This document shows, piece after piece, positions 28,101-35,706 of a stretch of 64,000 nucleotides of DNA; within the stretch, counting starts at the first letter, position 1, and each line of letters opens with the position of its first letter. The stretch comes from Chrysopilus asiliformis. Taxonomy: Eukaryota > Arthropoda > Insecta > Diptera > Rhagionidae. The stretch is taken from NCBI GenBank assembly GCA_964034945.1, contig OZ035962.1, positions 99,382,784-99,446,783 of the forward strand, in the 5' to 3' direction. Under the pieces are notes generated by a model. That model was given only the letters and a program-made list of their open reading frames with translations. It was not told the origin of the DNA and did not search any database. The position numbers and the translations under genes were made by a program.

Positions 28101-31100
28101 GTAAAAGGAGCTTTTTTTGTAAAATGCGTGAACTTGTTTTTGCACATGGACATTTAATGCAAAAAATATGTTTTAATAACAAAACGAGTTCCCTCAAAAT
28201 GTTTAAATATTCAACTCTCGAAAAAACGGAGGCGGTCATCGAAACGAAGTTTGAGGAAGTCCATCATCTTTCAGAGAAAATCGAACTTTGGGCGAAGGGT
28301 TTCACAACAGTTTCCTGTGGGTGTTGATTTCTAACAATTTTTCGGTGTTAAACCAACTTATTAAAGAAGACATGCTTGTATTTGCAAGAATTTGGGTGAA
28401 TTTGGTTTTTTTTTTCGTAATTTTAAGTTAATCTTAATTTTTTAAAAACTTTTCTTGCATACATCTATCGGGGACTTGAACGTGAGACCTCTGGATTTGT
28501 CGGCCATTCACTTTCAAATCAGTCTATCGAAGCCAATTGGGAAGTCTCATCTAAACTGAACATCCTTTACAATGGAAATAACTTCTAAAAGGTGTACGAG
28601 TGAGTTTTTCACCCCTTTTCGGAGTTAATTCAAAATTGAGGTCAAAAGAGAGTTTTAACTGAATTAAAACCGGAATGGGGAAAAAAAACTACACGCCATG
28701 GTATCCACATTTTTTTTCAAATTTTTCTGTTTTGAGGGCGTGTTAATTTGTCCCCGGATTTTGTCGAGAGTGTTTAAACATGGCAGTCTCTGAAACTATT
28801 AAAAAGTAAATTATTCAATTTAAATTTTCTGAAATTCTTCATTTAAATATTTTTTGACACATCAAATTTTAGTTAGGGTCAACTAACACAGGGATTACAT
28901 TGACTTTTGTTTCTGGTGTACGCAGCAAAACTGTTTGCTAAAAAGGCAGCGTGAACCAATCTGGTTTACCAGTTTTTTTGGTAAGACAGTGCTGGTATAC
29001 CAGATTTTGACAGGCAGCCAAATTAAAATGGCGGAAACTAAATTAAAAAACTAAATTTAATTTTCGTAGCTATTTTCACTGTCCTGTTATGCCAATCACT
29101 GATAGATTTAAAAGAAAAGTCTAATATGGACTGTGTAGAAAATGTTGTATCTTTTAAATTTTGTTATACAGGTAAACCTCCTGCAACGCGGTAGTTAGGT
29201 TCCTGGAAAATGCCGCGTTGTAGGAAATCGCGTTGTAGGAGACACTAACTCCATATTCTTCATCGTCACTTATTATAGGTGGTCGAGAAAGTTTGACTGG
29301 CCTTTTTTTCAAAATCAGAGCTCGATTTATCGACAAGTTCGACTGCACTTACGGTAGTTTTAGGTTTGAAAAAATCAAATTAAAAATTTGCTTTGCAAAT
29401 CTTTATAAACTTCGTCATAGGCAGATAAGCAATTTTGAAGATTTCTTTTAAATATTCCCGCTCTTTCCGGCAGAAGATCGTTCCCTAAAAAGTAAGATTC
29501 CATCTGTTTCGCCATGTCCAAATATTTTCCTATACCTTTCAGAGTTCTATATATATACACTATAGAATTGTGGCATTGTAGGAAAATTTTCACATTCCCT
29601 AAACCGCGTTGTAGGAAAATTTCCCTATTTTTCTAACCGAGTTGTAGCGAAAAGCGCGTTGTAGGAGGACCGCGTTGTAGGAAAATTGCCGCATTTTTCC
29701 AACCGCGTTGTAGCGAAATCGCCTTGTAAGGGTACCGCGTTGTAGGAGGTTTACCTGTATTCATTTTTTCCCGCACAATTTTCGAAAATTTTTCAAAAAA
29801 ACTGTATTTTTCCAAAAAAAGAAACAAATTTTGACGTGGATACGTCTTGGATTTTGGTAATGGGGGTACAAATTAGAAAATCGGCTTGCTGCCATGATAA
29901 CAAATTTGCAATCGATGAAACTCGATAGTTTGTGGTGATATCTGAACAAAACCTGTGTTATAAGATGAGGGCTACATTAAAGCATTGTATAGGGTATTTT
30001 GTTATGTTAAACTATGTTCAATTATGTATTTAAAAAGCAAAATCAAAATTTTTACTCCGCTGTTATGCTGTGTCTGCTGCTTGCAGTACAGATTTCACAT
30101 GTATACTCTTTTTATGCTTTCTTTGTGTGTATTGAATCTCATATAGAACTTGATTGTTTCTCTTCTCTAAATGTGTTGTTCTGATTCTGGCTATTCATAT
30201 TATTTCGGTTCAATTCGCTTTGGAGGAATTGAAAAAAATTGAAAATAAAAATCACTCTCGAGAAAACGAAATTCAGAATTTCAGTAAAACGCTCCAAAGA
30301 ACGTGAAAAAATTATGGTTTTAATTTGCTTTGAGAACACAACTTTAATGCTGGGACCGAGATATCGCTCTATTACTAATGAAATGCATATTTATATGTGT
30401 GTGTGCATCATACCCAACAGCAGCCATCGCTCGAACCTTTCATTCATTTTTATGCAAAGCATGCAAACCGCTTTGAACAAGAGCGGAAAACTTAAAGAGA
30501 AACAATTTCGATCTTAACTTGGGGGGAGAAGGAAAAATGTGCATCGATCGCATGGCCGAATTAAACACAGGTCTGCTGGTTGCTTTTTAACAGCCACCAT
30601 TTTGCTACGTCATCGGCAAGAAATATCGGTGCATTCTTTCTAATGTTGATTGTGTGTGCGCTAATTTCAATAATATTTCATATAAAAAGGGAAAATTCCT
30701 ATTGAATCGTATAAGAATTTCTTGCCGATGACGTCAGAGCCAGAAGCAACTGAGCTGTATAATTCGGTCATGGTTTTGAACACTGTTTTTAGTTGCTCTA
30801 AATTGAAATTGCTTCGTTGCTTTTATCGTGTAATTTTATTTTATTTTTATTTGTTTTTTATCTATATGGGCGTTTTCATAAATTCAAGTTCTGCAAATAA
30901 CACAAAAGATTTTTCTTAATAAATAACCCAGTTTATGTTATTTGTTTAGTTTACTTGTTATTCGTTTAGTTTACGAAGAAAATCTTTTGTGCAATTTGCG
31001 TAAGTTCCGAGTACATTTATGAAAATGCCCTATTAAACATTGTTCGTTGTGTTGCAAGTGAAATTTGAGTTTTAGGTACAAGATGCCAAAATTCACCAAA

Positions 31101-34100
31101 CGGAAAGTCAAATCCCGTACCATTACGGTCAATCAAATTGTTTCTTTAGTTTCCTTTTCACTAAAATTTCTTACTTAAAAATCTATTGGCGATCGTTGTA
31201 GGCGGATCCACGTCTTCTGACCGTCTCTACGAGACAGACACCTTGCTTTTTTTTTTTAAATTTAAGTTACGTAAACTGGACAGACCGACAGACAGATGCA
31301 CGGACATATCTGAGGAAAGTAAAAAAAAATCTTTCTCTAAAAAAATTAGTGGCTTATTAGAAGGTAGTGTCTTGTGCTATTAATTTTTTACAGATGTTGC
31401 AATATTTTACATGGTTCACGATCAATGCATCTTTTTGAGACAACAAATCTCAGAAAAAAAAACGAAACCGCAGAAAATCACAGCCAATCCAAAATAAAAT
31501 AATAACAATAGCTTAGTACTAGCGTATATTGACTATTGATATCTAAAAAAAAAATTTTTTTGTGTCTGGGATTTTATATTTTTTTTTTTCGTTTTCCTTA
31601 GGTTCTACAATAGTTGCATGTATAGGAAATGTTTATAAACATGTCTAATTTGTTTCTATTTTTATTGCGACGATCTGTCTTTTTAGTCAAAAAACACAAA
31701 AAAGAATGTCAGGGTGTTATGTAGGTATACTTAATGGAAGGAATAATAAATATAAAATGGCTGTTTTACATACAATTCTTTTATGTTTTAAAGAACAGTC
31801 ACACGAAATCGAATAACCTCCCGCTGTCCATAAAATTTTGTATCAGTGGGGTGCCACATTCACACGATCTAAATTCTCCTATGCCAATAGAATAGAATTC
31901 GGGAGAGATCCGTGCGAATATATTTATAATAATCGTTTCGGGTTCAGCTCCAAAACTATAAATATGTTCGAAAAATTCAAGAGTGAGTTTTTTTTGGCAT
32001 GTGGTTTCACTCAAATGCAATATCACTTGGACAATTTCCCCAAATTTCACATCAACATAGAAATTTAATAGTGTTTATTAGTATATCGTTTCGAAAATTT
32101 TATGTAGTGCAGAATGATCAGACGTCTGAAGATGCTCGAAAGGAGGTCTGGTATTCGGCTTCCTTTATGAATTATGAAATGAAAAAAAAAAAAAATCTTT
32201 GTGAACGAGAGGCTATTTGTGTGCGTATTTGCTAAGTGACTGCTCCTAGCGTAGTGAATTTGCCAAAAATAAAATTCGCGGTGTTATGCATCAGCTACGG
32301 ACACATTATCAATTATTTGAAGCTTCGTTTAATTTTGGAATATTTTATATAAATATTTAATGAGATCTGGTTGGCCCAAATCGATTTTACTGCCAGTCGA
32401 AGGCGCATTTTTTGAATAGTGCACCTAAACGAGCGAATTTTGATCTCGTTTTATATTTGAGTGCAATTAAAGAATTTTTAAATTATGAATAGCGCACTGT
32501 AGAGACGATGATGATAATTTTGATTTTGAGTTTTTGACATTTTTATGAATTTTGGGGGTTGATCGTGTTTATTTTTGTCACAATTTTTATGTTAATAACA
32601 TCTCAGCAAAAAATAATTTATTATGTTGCGTCAACCAAGGATGGGATCGTAAATTTTTTGGAATGACTAATGTACAACCATAGACATGACAATTAAGATT
32701 TTTGATCGTTGTTGCTTGTGGAACATTTTGACAAATCGCTTTAGGGTAGATGTCCTAAGACATAAAAGCAAAGAACTGATTTTGTGCGTTTTTACTTGTG
32801 TTTTTTTTTTATTGAAATTGTTTTTTTTTTGGAATTATTTTTTTTTGATACATTTGTTTATTGTGTTTTGGTTTGAAACACATTCTGTATATTGATGTTT
32901 GGTGAAATGTTTGTAAATTGATATATTTTGAATCAATTAACAGGACTTAAAAATGGGATTCTGGAGTTGCACTCAGAAAAATGGAGGCTAACTCGACGAC
33001 CTACATACGGCGTAATTGGCCTCGGGCAGGCGCGCGTTCGCCTGCATGTGTGCAAGTAAAACTGAGTTGACCTGTGGTCGGAGAAATTCTGAAATTAAGC
33101 CACCAGCAGGTGAAGTAGGGCATTGGGAGCTGCACGAGTTGACCTTAGATAGGTTAACTCTGACCTCTAGCTGGCTTACAGACACCTCTGTAAGGTCAGA
33201 CTTAACCTGACAAAAAGTTGACCTGGACATTTTTCTGAGTGTGTTTGGGCTCCAAAAATCCAAGTTTTCTTTCAACGCCTGTCTAATTGAGAACTCTTTT
33301 TAAAGAGACCGAGACCTTTTTCTTATAAAACTGTTCTTCAGGGGGATTTTAACTCGCGGGTTCTTACATCTTTCTTACATCAGGGGACTCCAGTCAAAAC
33401 CATTCTAAGATTTATTAAGGATCTAGAAGAGGGATGGCTAATGTAAAAATGGGGAAGTCACAATAGATCTTAAGGTCGCGGTGACAAGGGAGCGAGAAAG
33501 CACCACCCCATACACATATTATTGTTATTATTACATCTTTCAGTTACGAGTTGTCCATAAAGAACAACATATATTTACAAGGAGGGGACCTGCAGTAGTA
33601 TAATGATGATACTAAAATTTCACACAAAAATTCTCGAAAAGCGACATAAGAGGGGACGTTGAAGAAGTGGAGAAGGGGAAAAAGGGTGAAGGGAGAAGGA
33701 TAGAAATGGGGGAGGGGAAGAGGGGTTCAAAATAGCCTAAATCACCATAAAGAAAGTTTCTGAGAAGCTCTCTACGTTCTTTTTATTTATTTTTTGTGCA
33801 AATTTTTGTTTATTTTTCAAAATATGGTTCTGCTTGAGTTGATTCGAGTATACCAAACTTTGGTCATTAATTATGTCAACTTTTTTTGGTGTAACAACTT
33901 GGATCAATAATGATTGTTCGAGGCAAAATTTTTTCAGTCCAATCAAAAGAAAAAAAAACTAATTAAAGATTTTGTCAAAGTCTAATTGCCATTTTGTATT
34001 GGAAGGAACAAGTTTTCGATTTCATATAAATAAAAATAAGGTCGACTTTGATTACATAATTTTTTATAATTAATCAGATCACACAAATCTTTACAAAACA

Positions 34101-35706
34101 ACAAATTTAAAAATTCTCTTCATATAAAAATCTTTTTTGACTTTTTGTCAAAGAATTTTGTATTCTTTGGGAATGCAATCATCAGTGGTAAAAATAAATA
34201 ATTGCGAAGTCACTTTACACAGGTTTCCATCATTTTTGTGAATAAATTGGGGTGAGATGAATTGATTTTTAAGTCCAACGATCTTTCACCCTGAAATGTC
34301 TTTGAAATATTTTTGTAAACAACATGTTTTGGGCATTTTTCAAGTTTTTTGCGACATCATCGAGTGAGTTGAATTTATAGAAAAAATCGATATAAGTTAG
34401 GTTAAAATCGGAATAAGATTTTTGCACACAGAATTAAAAAAAAAATCGCATATTTGAGAGTTTATTTTAAAGCATTTTTTTACAATTCTTGACATTTTCA
34501 TTTTTAAATTAATATATTCAAATTTTTCTTTTCGTTAATTATGGTTAGAATTTGTAATTTTTGTTTTATCGTCGAATTTGTCGATTCGGTTGCTAATAAA
34601 ACTTTTGAGTATTTTCATATATGTATATTTTTTTCAAATATTCTCCAAGTGTTTGTGTGCAATATATTTTTATATATATATATTAATACATTTCCAAATG
34701 GTTATTTTTGTATTTTTTGTATGTCTGAGAGATAAAATAAGATTTTCAAAGTGGTTGGTTGTTTTCATTTGTTAGATTGAACCCACAATCATCGATTTAT
34801 TTTTTTTTTCATTTTAGCTCAAACAGGGCGCATCATATTGCAATTTAAGATAATTGCATTGCAGCATAAACAGTAATGTACAAAACTGTGGGAAATTTAT
34901 AACTTTTTAATGGAAGGAAAATGAAAAAAAAAAAAAAAATGAAATGGTAATATTCTCGGTATTCCGAATAATTTATAATAAAATTTCGTCTCTTTTGTTA
35001 TCGATGGAGATTTCCTAATGATGAGAGGAAACCCCCGAAAATAAACACGCTATCATCGATGGTAAATTGAACAGGAGAAAGAATAAGAATACTGAGAAAA
35101 AAAAACCCGATCTTTTCGCATAAAAATCTGGGCCGGTCACATCGGGCTTTTTTTTTCATTTATATTTTTATTTTGCTTAAATGAAAAATTTTGTTTCGTG
35201 CTATTTTTGTGAATAAATTCAGCGAGGGTGCCATCATCTCATCTTGCCGACGATATCCAATGTGTTTAGAAGATATTTTCTTAGGATAGGACGATAAGCG
35301 CGATTGGGCGAGAGAATATTCAAATTTATAAAAAAAAAAATTGTTATAACGCCCACAAAATAATTATGGAAAGTTGAAAAGTATTTTCGTCTTTTATTTC
35401 GTTCGTCATAATTTTATACAGAAAATATCGAATTAATTGATTGTTGTAAGATAATTGCAATTAAATTTTCTATACGGCCGAAATAATCAATTATATTGAG
35501 CTATAAAAAAAATAATTTTATAAAAATTGCTTAATCGAAATTATTATTCAGTCAAAAGTTTACTTTGAATTTATTGTTGTTTAAATATTGTATATTTTAT
35601 ATATATGTATTTTTTTTTTGCAACCGCAAACTATGTGTATAACTATTTAAGTACATGTCCGATAAACTTTTACGTAACTTACCGTCACATCACTTAGTCC
35701 CAACAT
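6950..35706 (-). CDS. SDR-family membrane-anchored protein, likely pseudoenzyme, 3' end outside window
   Basis: Six exons join in frame: 35706-35683, 27935-27690, 9471-9268, 9081-8928, 7382-7308, 7131-6950. All junctions show GT..AG and matching phases (0,0,0,1,1), giving 295 residues. Residues 1-39 include a basic RRASRRASLRRGS stretch. Two hydrophobic segments lie at about 40-61 and 64-88. A Rossmann fold follows with TGCESSLG at 101-108, where the usual TGxxxGxG lacks its second glycine. NNAG is replaced by VHCSS (181-185). Ser234 is kept 13 residues before the catalytic position, but YxxxK reads QCASQ (247-251), so both catalytic residues are glutamine. From memory of the family it resembles insect proteins related to Drosophila CG8888; this was not checked by search. 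About 100 C-terminal residues are probably missing beyond the left edge. The first exon is the least certain part. Confidence 0.75.
7308..7382 (-). CDS. SDR gene exon 5
   Basis: The acceptor is TTTCTACAG before 7382 and the donor GTAGGT from 7307. The 75 bases run phase 1 to phase 1. It encodes TARLTQIMLPLIRRSNGRIV and FLTS, the strand that ends at the retained catalytic-site serine. The exon is too short to stand out as an open frame; it was found by splice phase and family pattern. Confidence 0.8.
7790..8193 (+). mobile_element. Diverged HINE-like fragment
   Basis: It holds a GACTGTCTGTCTTGACTGTC tract, GTCCGTGAACACC and, 40 bases later, a TTACAGGCTTGAAATTTTG block. The same microsatellite-to-GTGAACACC order occurs inverted in the element at 59640-60251, which carries a TATAC-type HINE end. 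Ends are not defined here. It lies within intron 4 of the SDR gene. Confidence 0.4.
8194..8510 (+). mobile_element. HINE-C (DINE-1/Helentron-like) element, 3'-truncated
   Basis: It starts TTTTTATACCCGTATGG and continues GGGTATATTAACTTTGCC, GCCAAGATCCCGTCATC, a (GTCCGTCT)n tract at about 8348 and the ATTGAGCTAGAGAATTGAAA block. It stops at an almost perfect local palindrome (8462-8503) instead of running to the family 3' end. The TATACCC...GGGTATAT start resembles Drosophila DINE-1, from memory. Confidence 0.7.
8928..9081 (-). CDS. SDR gene exon 4
   Basis: The acceptor is AAATTTAG before 9081 and the donor GTAAGA from 8927. It has 51 codons plus one base (phase 1). It encodes ISQHLPYGASGLWALVHCSS, with VHCSS where classical SDRs have NNAG, and then LGELEWIPFGVLRKSIDVNL, the usual helix contacting the next strand. 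Confidence 0.85.
9268..9471 (-). CDS. SDR gene exon 3: nucleotide-binding start of the Rossmann fold
   Basis: The acceptor is ATGTTACAG before 9471 and the donor is GTAAGT from 9267. It has 68 codons, phase 0 at both ends. It encodes the beta1-alphaA unit GKGVLITGCESSLGWYLAKK, then DDLGFTVYAGF and an acidic IDV strand at the third beta position. The in-frame ATG just upstream overlaps the acceptor and is not the true start. Confidence 0.85.
10053..10959 (+). mobile_element. Hel-A Helitron copy 2, split by a MITE five bases from its 5' end
   Basis: The 5' terminus TCATA (10053-10057, after A10052) is interrupted by the MITE at 10058-10485. The element resumes at 10486 with TACTAATATTTAAAATGAG. 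It has the GTCTGTC tract and three CGATTGRCYTGAA blocks, and ends GGGTATGCAAGTTAG before T10960. The 3' hairpin is partly deleted: the ACCCGGCAACG half is gone, leaving CGGGT. Confidence 0.8.
10058..10485. mobile_element. 428-bp TA-flanked MITE
   Basis: The ends GGGTAGGAGCGGGCATGTTG and the inverted AACATGTCCGGTCCTACCC form a ~24-bp terminal inverted repeat with two mismatches. TA is duplicated at 10056-10057 and 10486-10487. The insertion site is the TA of the Hel-A 5' terminus TCATACTAAT, so the uninterrupted Hel-A copies show the empty site. No coding capacity. Confidence 0.9.
12427..12600 (+). mobile_element. Fam-D 5' fragment, diverged
   Basis: ACTTTCTTCTACGG, GAAGTATTGTATTCATGA, then GATCACTCCTGAGTCGATTG and a TCTGTCAGTCTGTCAG tract follow the Fam-D order with many substitutions. 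It lies inside the hAT. Confidence 0.45.
13424..13570. repeat. Imperfect tandem repeat, about 2.5 units of ~65 bases
   Basis: The block CGGAATTGCGAATTAAAATT, TTCCACGAGGAATTCTAC, TTTTCTT recurs with changes at about 13432, 13497 and 13543 (ACGAAATTGTGAATTAAAAT; ACGGAATTGCGAATTTGAAA). Non-coding, inside the hAT. Confidence 0.5.
13753..14744. mobile_element. 992-bp MITE with 7-8 bp target duplication
   Basis: It starts CACAGTATACAGTAAGCAAA and ends with the inverted TTTGTTTACTGTATACTGTG. ATTTAAC is duplicated at 13746-13752 and 14745-14751. Both arms also share GAAAATAACC. It is inserted inside the hAT. A 7-8 bp duplication and CA..TG ends would fit hAT or P-like elements; the superfamily is left open. 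Confidence 0.75.
14815..15540 (+). mobile_element. Fam-D 3' part
   Basis: Degenerate units with AAAATTTCCCACACTTTTG, TCGAGATAAAACG and ACAGTTCTCAAGCTATCTC lead to the family terminus AAGTTTTGTGTTGACCACAA CTGATAT (15511-15538). It may be the other half of the Fam-D copy that begins at 12427. Confidence 0.5.
16200..17426. other. Intron sequence without recognised features
   Basis: AT-rich part of the 18-kb intron of the SDR gene. A homopolymer-rich G tract lies near 17263-17284. No gene or complete repeat was recognised. Confidence 0.4.
17427..17885 (+). mobile_element. Hel-A Helitron copy 3
   Basis: It starts TCATACTAATATATACAAAT after A17426 and ends CTAG (17882-17885) before T17886. The 3' hairpin is complete: ACCCG (17858-17862), 7-base loop, CGGGT (17870-17874), then ATGCAAGCTAG. 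An internal deletion removed the GGCATACGGAAAAGTAGC block present in other copies. Confidence 0.85.
17934..18006. repeat. Perfect 17-bp inverted repeat around 39 bases
   Basis: CCTATTACCGGAATATG (17934-17950) recurs inverted at 17990-18006, and a third partial TATTACCGGAATA lies near 18136. It may mark the end of an unrecognised foldback element. Confidence 0.6.
18330..19272 (-). mobile_element. Fam-D element, interrupted by a MITE
   Basis: Read on the minus strand it runs from TTTCCTCTTCTATAATATTG near 19270 through GAATGGAGGCAGATAGAAAA, the CTGATCAGTGCGAAATCCG landmark, the GTCTGTTTC region and the CTAGCGACTTGAAATTTTTT block near 18380. Sequence from 18459 to 19137 is a later insertion. 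Confidence 0.6.
18459..19137. mobile_element. 679-bp MITE with iterated GACTTWAGCC motif
   Basis: The ends CTGTGGTGAAAAGTAATAAG and the inverted CTTACAACTTGTGACCACAG belong to a ~35-bp terminal inverted repeat with several mismatches. AATT flanks both sides (18455-18458; 19138-19141), and the interrupted Fam-D copy shows one AATT in related copies. The interior carries about nine copies of GACTTWAGCC or its complement, near 18483, 18675, 18737, 18791, 18842, 18942, 18980 and 19100. No open frame is found. Confidence 0.8.
19486..20048 (+). mobile_element. HINE-C (DINE-1/Helentron-like), complete copy
   Basis: It runs from TTTTTATACCCGTATGG through a long (GTCCGTCT)n tract (19623-19674), ATTGAGCTAGAGACTTGAAA, GGACCATTAGGGGGGGTACC and GACTTCAAAGTGGAATTTTG to a perfect hairpin AATTGCCAGATTGGCAATT near the 3' end, and then ATAGCTTTTGTTATG. 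Frames of 91 and 72 aa are products of the microsatellite. Confidence 0.75.
20049..21693. other. Intron sequence, no gene recognised
   Basis: Less repetitive sequence in the large SDR intron. Short frames at 20199-20405 (minus) and 21122-21382 (plus) have no recognisable motif, and I do not call them genes. Confidence 0.4.
21702..21953. mobile_element. 252-bp hAT-type MITE
   Basis: The ends CAGTGCTCCGCAACC and inverted GGTTGCGGAGCACTG are flanked by a perfect 8-bp duplication ATCTAGAT (21694-21701 and 21954-21961). The GTGCCGCGGCACACTGGTG repeats just inside the left end resemble known hAT termini. No coding sequence. Confidence 0.92.
21991..22708 (+). mobile_element. HINE-C copy interrupted by a piggyBac-type MITE
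   Basis: It opens ATTTTTATACCCGTATGGTG, has a long (GTCCGTCT)n tract at 22073-22136, TTGATCTACAGACTTGAAAT and GGACCATTAGGGGTGGTACC, then the inserted MITE, and resumes ATCACCATATGGATTTTCAA. The 3' hairpin is decayed (AATTACTAATTGGCAATT). Part of the 5' block present at 19500-19560 is deleted. Confidence 0.75.
22456..22650. mobile_element. 195-bp piggyBac-type MITE
   Basis: TTAA at 22452-22455 and 22651-22654 flanks ends CCCTAGACCCGTGTACT and the perfect inverted AGTACACGGGTCTAGGG. TTAA duplication with CCCTAGA termini is characteristic of the piggyBac superfamily. The paralogous HINE at 19986-19996 shows the uninterrupted site. A second family member is at 49074-49293. Confidence 0.92.
22709..25430. 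other. Intron sequence, no gene recognised
   Basis: It contains a GTTTGTCTGTTTG-rich stretch near 22715-22800, probably a decayed repeat, and a more complex low-repeat block at about 24180-25000. A 105-aa frame at 24648-24965 has no recognisable motif. I see no splice-supported exon. Confidence 0.4.
25433..25991 (+). mobile_element. 559-bp TA-flanked MITE derived from a mariner/IS630-type transposon, copy 1
   Basis: The ends AAGGGTCTTTCAACAAGGAT and the inverted TCCTTGTTGAAAGACCCGA form a ~30-bp terminal inverted repeat with TA at 25431-25432 and 25992-25993. The copy at 48194-48752 has exactly the same length. It retains the 5' leader, an internally deleted transposase frame and the 3' end. 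Confidence 0.9.
25545..25916 (+). pseudogene. Internally deleted transposase, 123-aa remnant
   Basis: The first eight residues MVKFTNEQ look like a transposase N-terminus. They are fused in frame to CHTADQTIDLLKEKFGNRV, which in full-length relatives follows the second catalytic aspartate motif. ISRNGPVEWPPRSCDLTPLD FFLW keeps the third catalytic Asp, so the first two acidic residues and most of the HTH region are absent. Near the end a frameshift replaces the expected RGGHMNDIEFHT, which is still readable in another frame, by RWSYERHRISYLN. Inactive as a transposase. The second copy carries the same fusion and frameshift. Confidence 0.85.
25994..27689. other. Intron sequence with tRNA-like and Fam-like fragments
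   Basis: It contains a degenerate tRNA-like block at about 26262-26345 on the minus strand, and fragments resembling the GTCTGTCT/TTCTCGAG module of the mobile families at about 26500-26720. No exon was recognised; the 67- and 68-aa frames have no motif. Confidence 0.4.
27690..27935 (-). CDS. SDR gene exon 2: N-terminal basic stretch and two membrane segments
   Basis: The frame is open for 82 codons and ends at a GTAAGT donor (27689-27684). The preferred acceptor is GTTACGACAG just before 27935, behind a T-rich tract. An alternative TAATTTAG acceptor before 27984 would add about 16 hydrophobic residues but breaks phase with the proposed first exon. It encodes RRASRRASLRRGS, then PWDILERLF, two hydrophobic helices and FYHFIK, directly continuous with VSASGKG of the next exon. 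Confidence 0.7.
27985..29166. other. Intron sequence, no gene recognised
   Basis: Part of the 7.7-kb first intron of the SDR gene. A degenerate tRNA-like block occurs at about 28468-28535 on the minus strand. Nothing else is supported. Confidence 0.4.
29154..29593 (-). pseudogene. Possible transposase C-terminal remnant inside the pogo-like MITE
   Basis: Two consecutive minus-strand frames, 29593-29375 and 29348-29154, have protein-like composition (LPERAGIFKRNLQNCLSAYD; KLSRPPIISDDEEYGVS), unlike the surrounding AT-rich shadows. They lie between the terminal repeats, so they could be the decayed C-terminus of the parent transposase. I do not recognise a specific family motif, and they may be chance frames. 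Confidence 0.25.
29169..29757. mobile_element. 589-bp pogo/Tigger-like MITE with iterated GCGTTGTAGGA
   Basis: The ends CAGGTAAACCTCCTGCAACG and the inverted GTTGTAGGAGGTTTACCTG are flanked by TA at 29167-29168 and 29758-29759. CAGGTNNACCTC ends with arrays of GCGTTGTAG-like sites resemble pogo/Tigger elements. The motif occurs about nine times: two to three at the left end, inverted or direct, and six or more in 29605-29750. Confidence 0.8.
30608..30736. mobile_element. Small inverted-repeat element (~128 bp)
   Basis: ACGTCATCGGCAAGAAAT near 30609 recurs inverted as ATTTCTTGCCGATGACGT near 30716-30733. Target duplication is not clear, so it may be a foldback remnant. Confidence 0.45.
30868..31030. 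mobile_element. 163-bp MITE-like element
   Basis: GGGCGTTTTCATAAAT and CACAAAAGATTTT on the left recur inverted as AAAATCTTTTGTG and ATTTATGAAAATGCCC on the right, so the arms span nearly the whole element. A TA-type insertion is possible on the right side (TA at 31031). Confidence 0.6.
32970..33241. mobile_element. 272-bp MITE, CACTCAGAAAAATG ends
   Basis: It begins CACTCAGAAAAATG and ends with the perfect inverted CATTTTTCTGAGTG. It is GC-richer than its surroundings, with repeated GGTTAACT/AGTTGACC-type motifs. A related, more diverged copy is at 54348-54607. The opposing 95- and 64-aa frames are artefacts. Confidence 0.75.
35683..35706 (-). CDS. Putative first coding exon of the SDR gene (MLGLSDVT)
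   Basis: ATG at 35706 sits in a gccgaaaaATG context and is followed by seven codons, then a perfect GTAAGT donor at 35682-35677. The exon ends in phase 0 and so joins the exon starting at 27935 without a frame break. It is only 24 coding bases long, so the assignment rests on start, donor and phase. An earlier start in an unseen exon is possible. Confidence 0.45.

Larger units (their letters stand above)
29760..35682. other. First intron of the SDR gene, 5' half: mostly AT-rich with small MITEs
   Basis: Apart from the three small inverted-repeat elements listed separately, the region is AT-rich with homopolymer runs (for example A18 near 34924). A short minus-oriented fragment of the GTCTGTC module lies at about 31255-31315. 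No frame has a recognisable motif. Confidence 0.4.

Noticed and set aside
32988..33275. 95-aa frame in a GC-richer block
   Set aside because: It lies inside a MITE with perfect inverted ends and is mirrored by a frame on the opposite strand.
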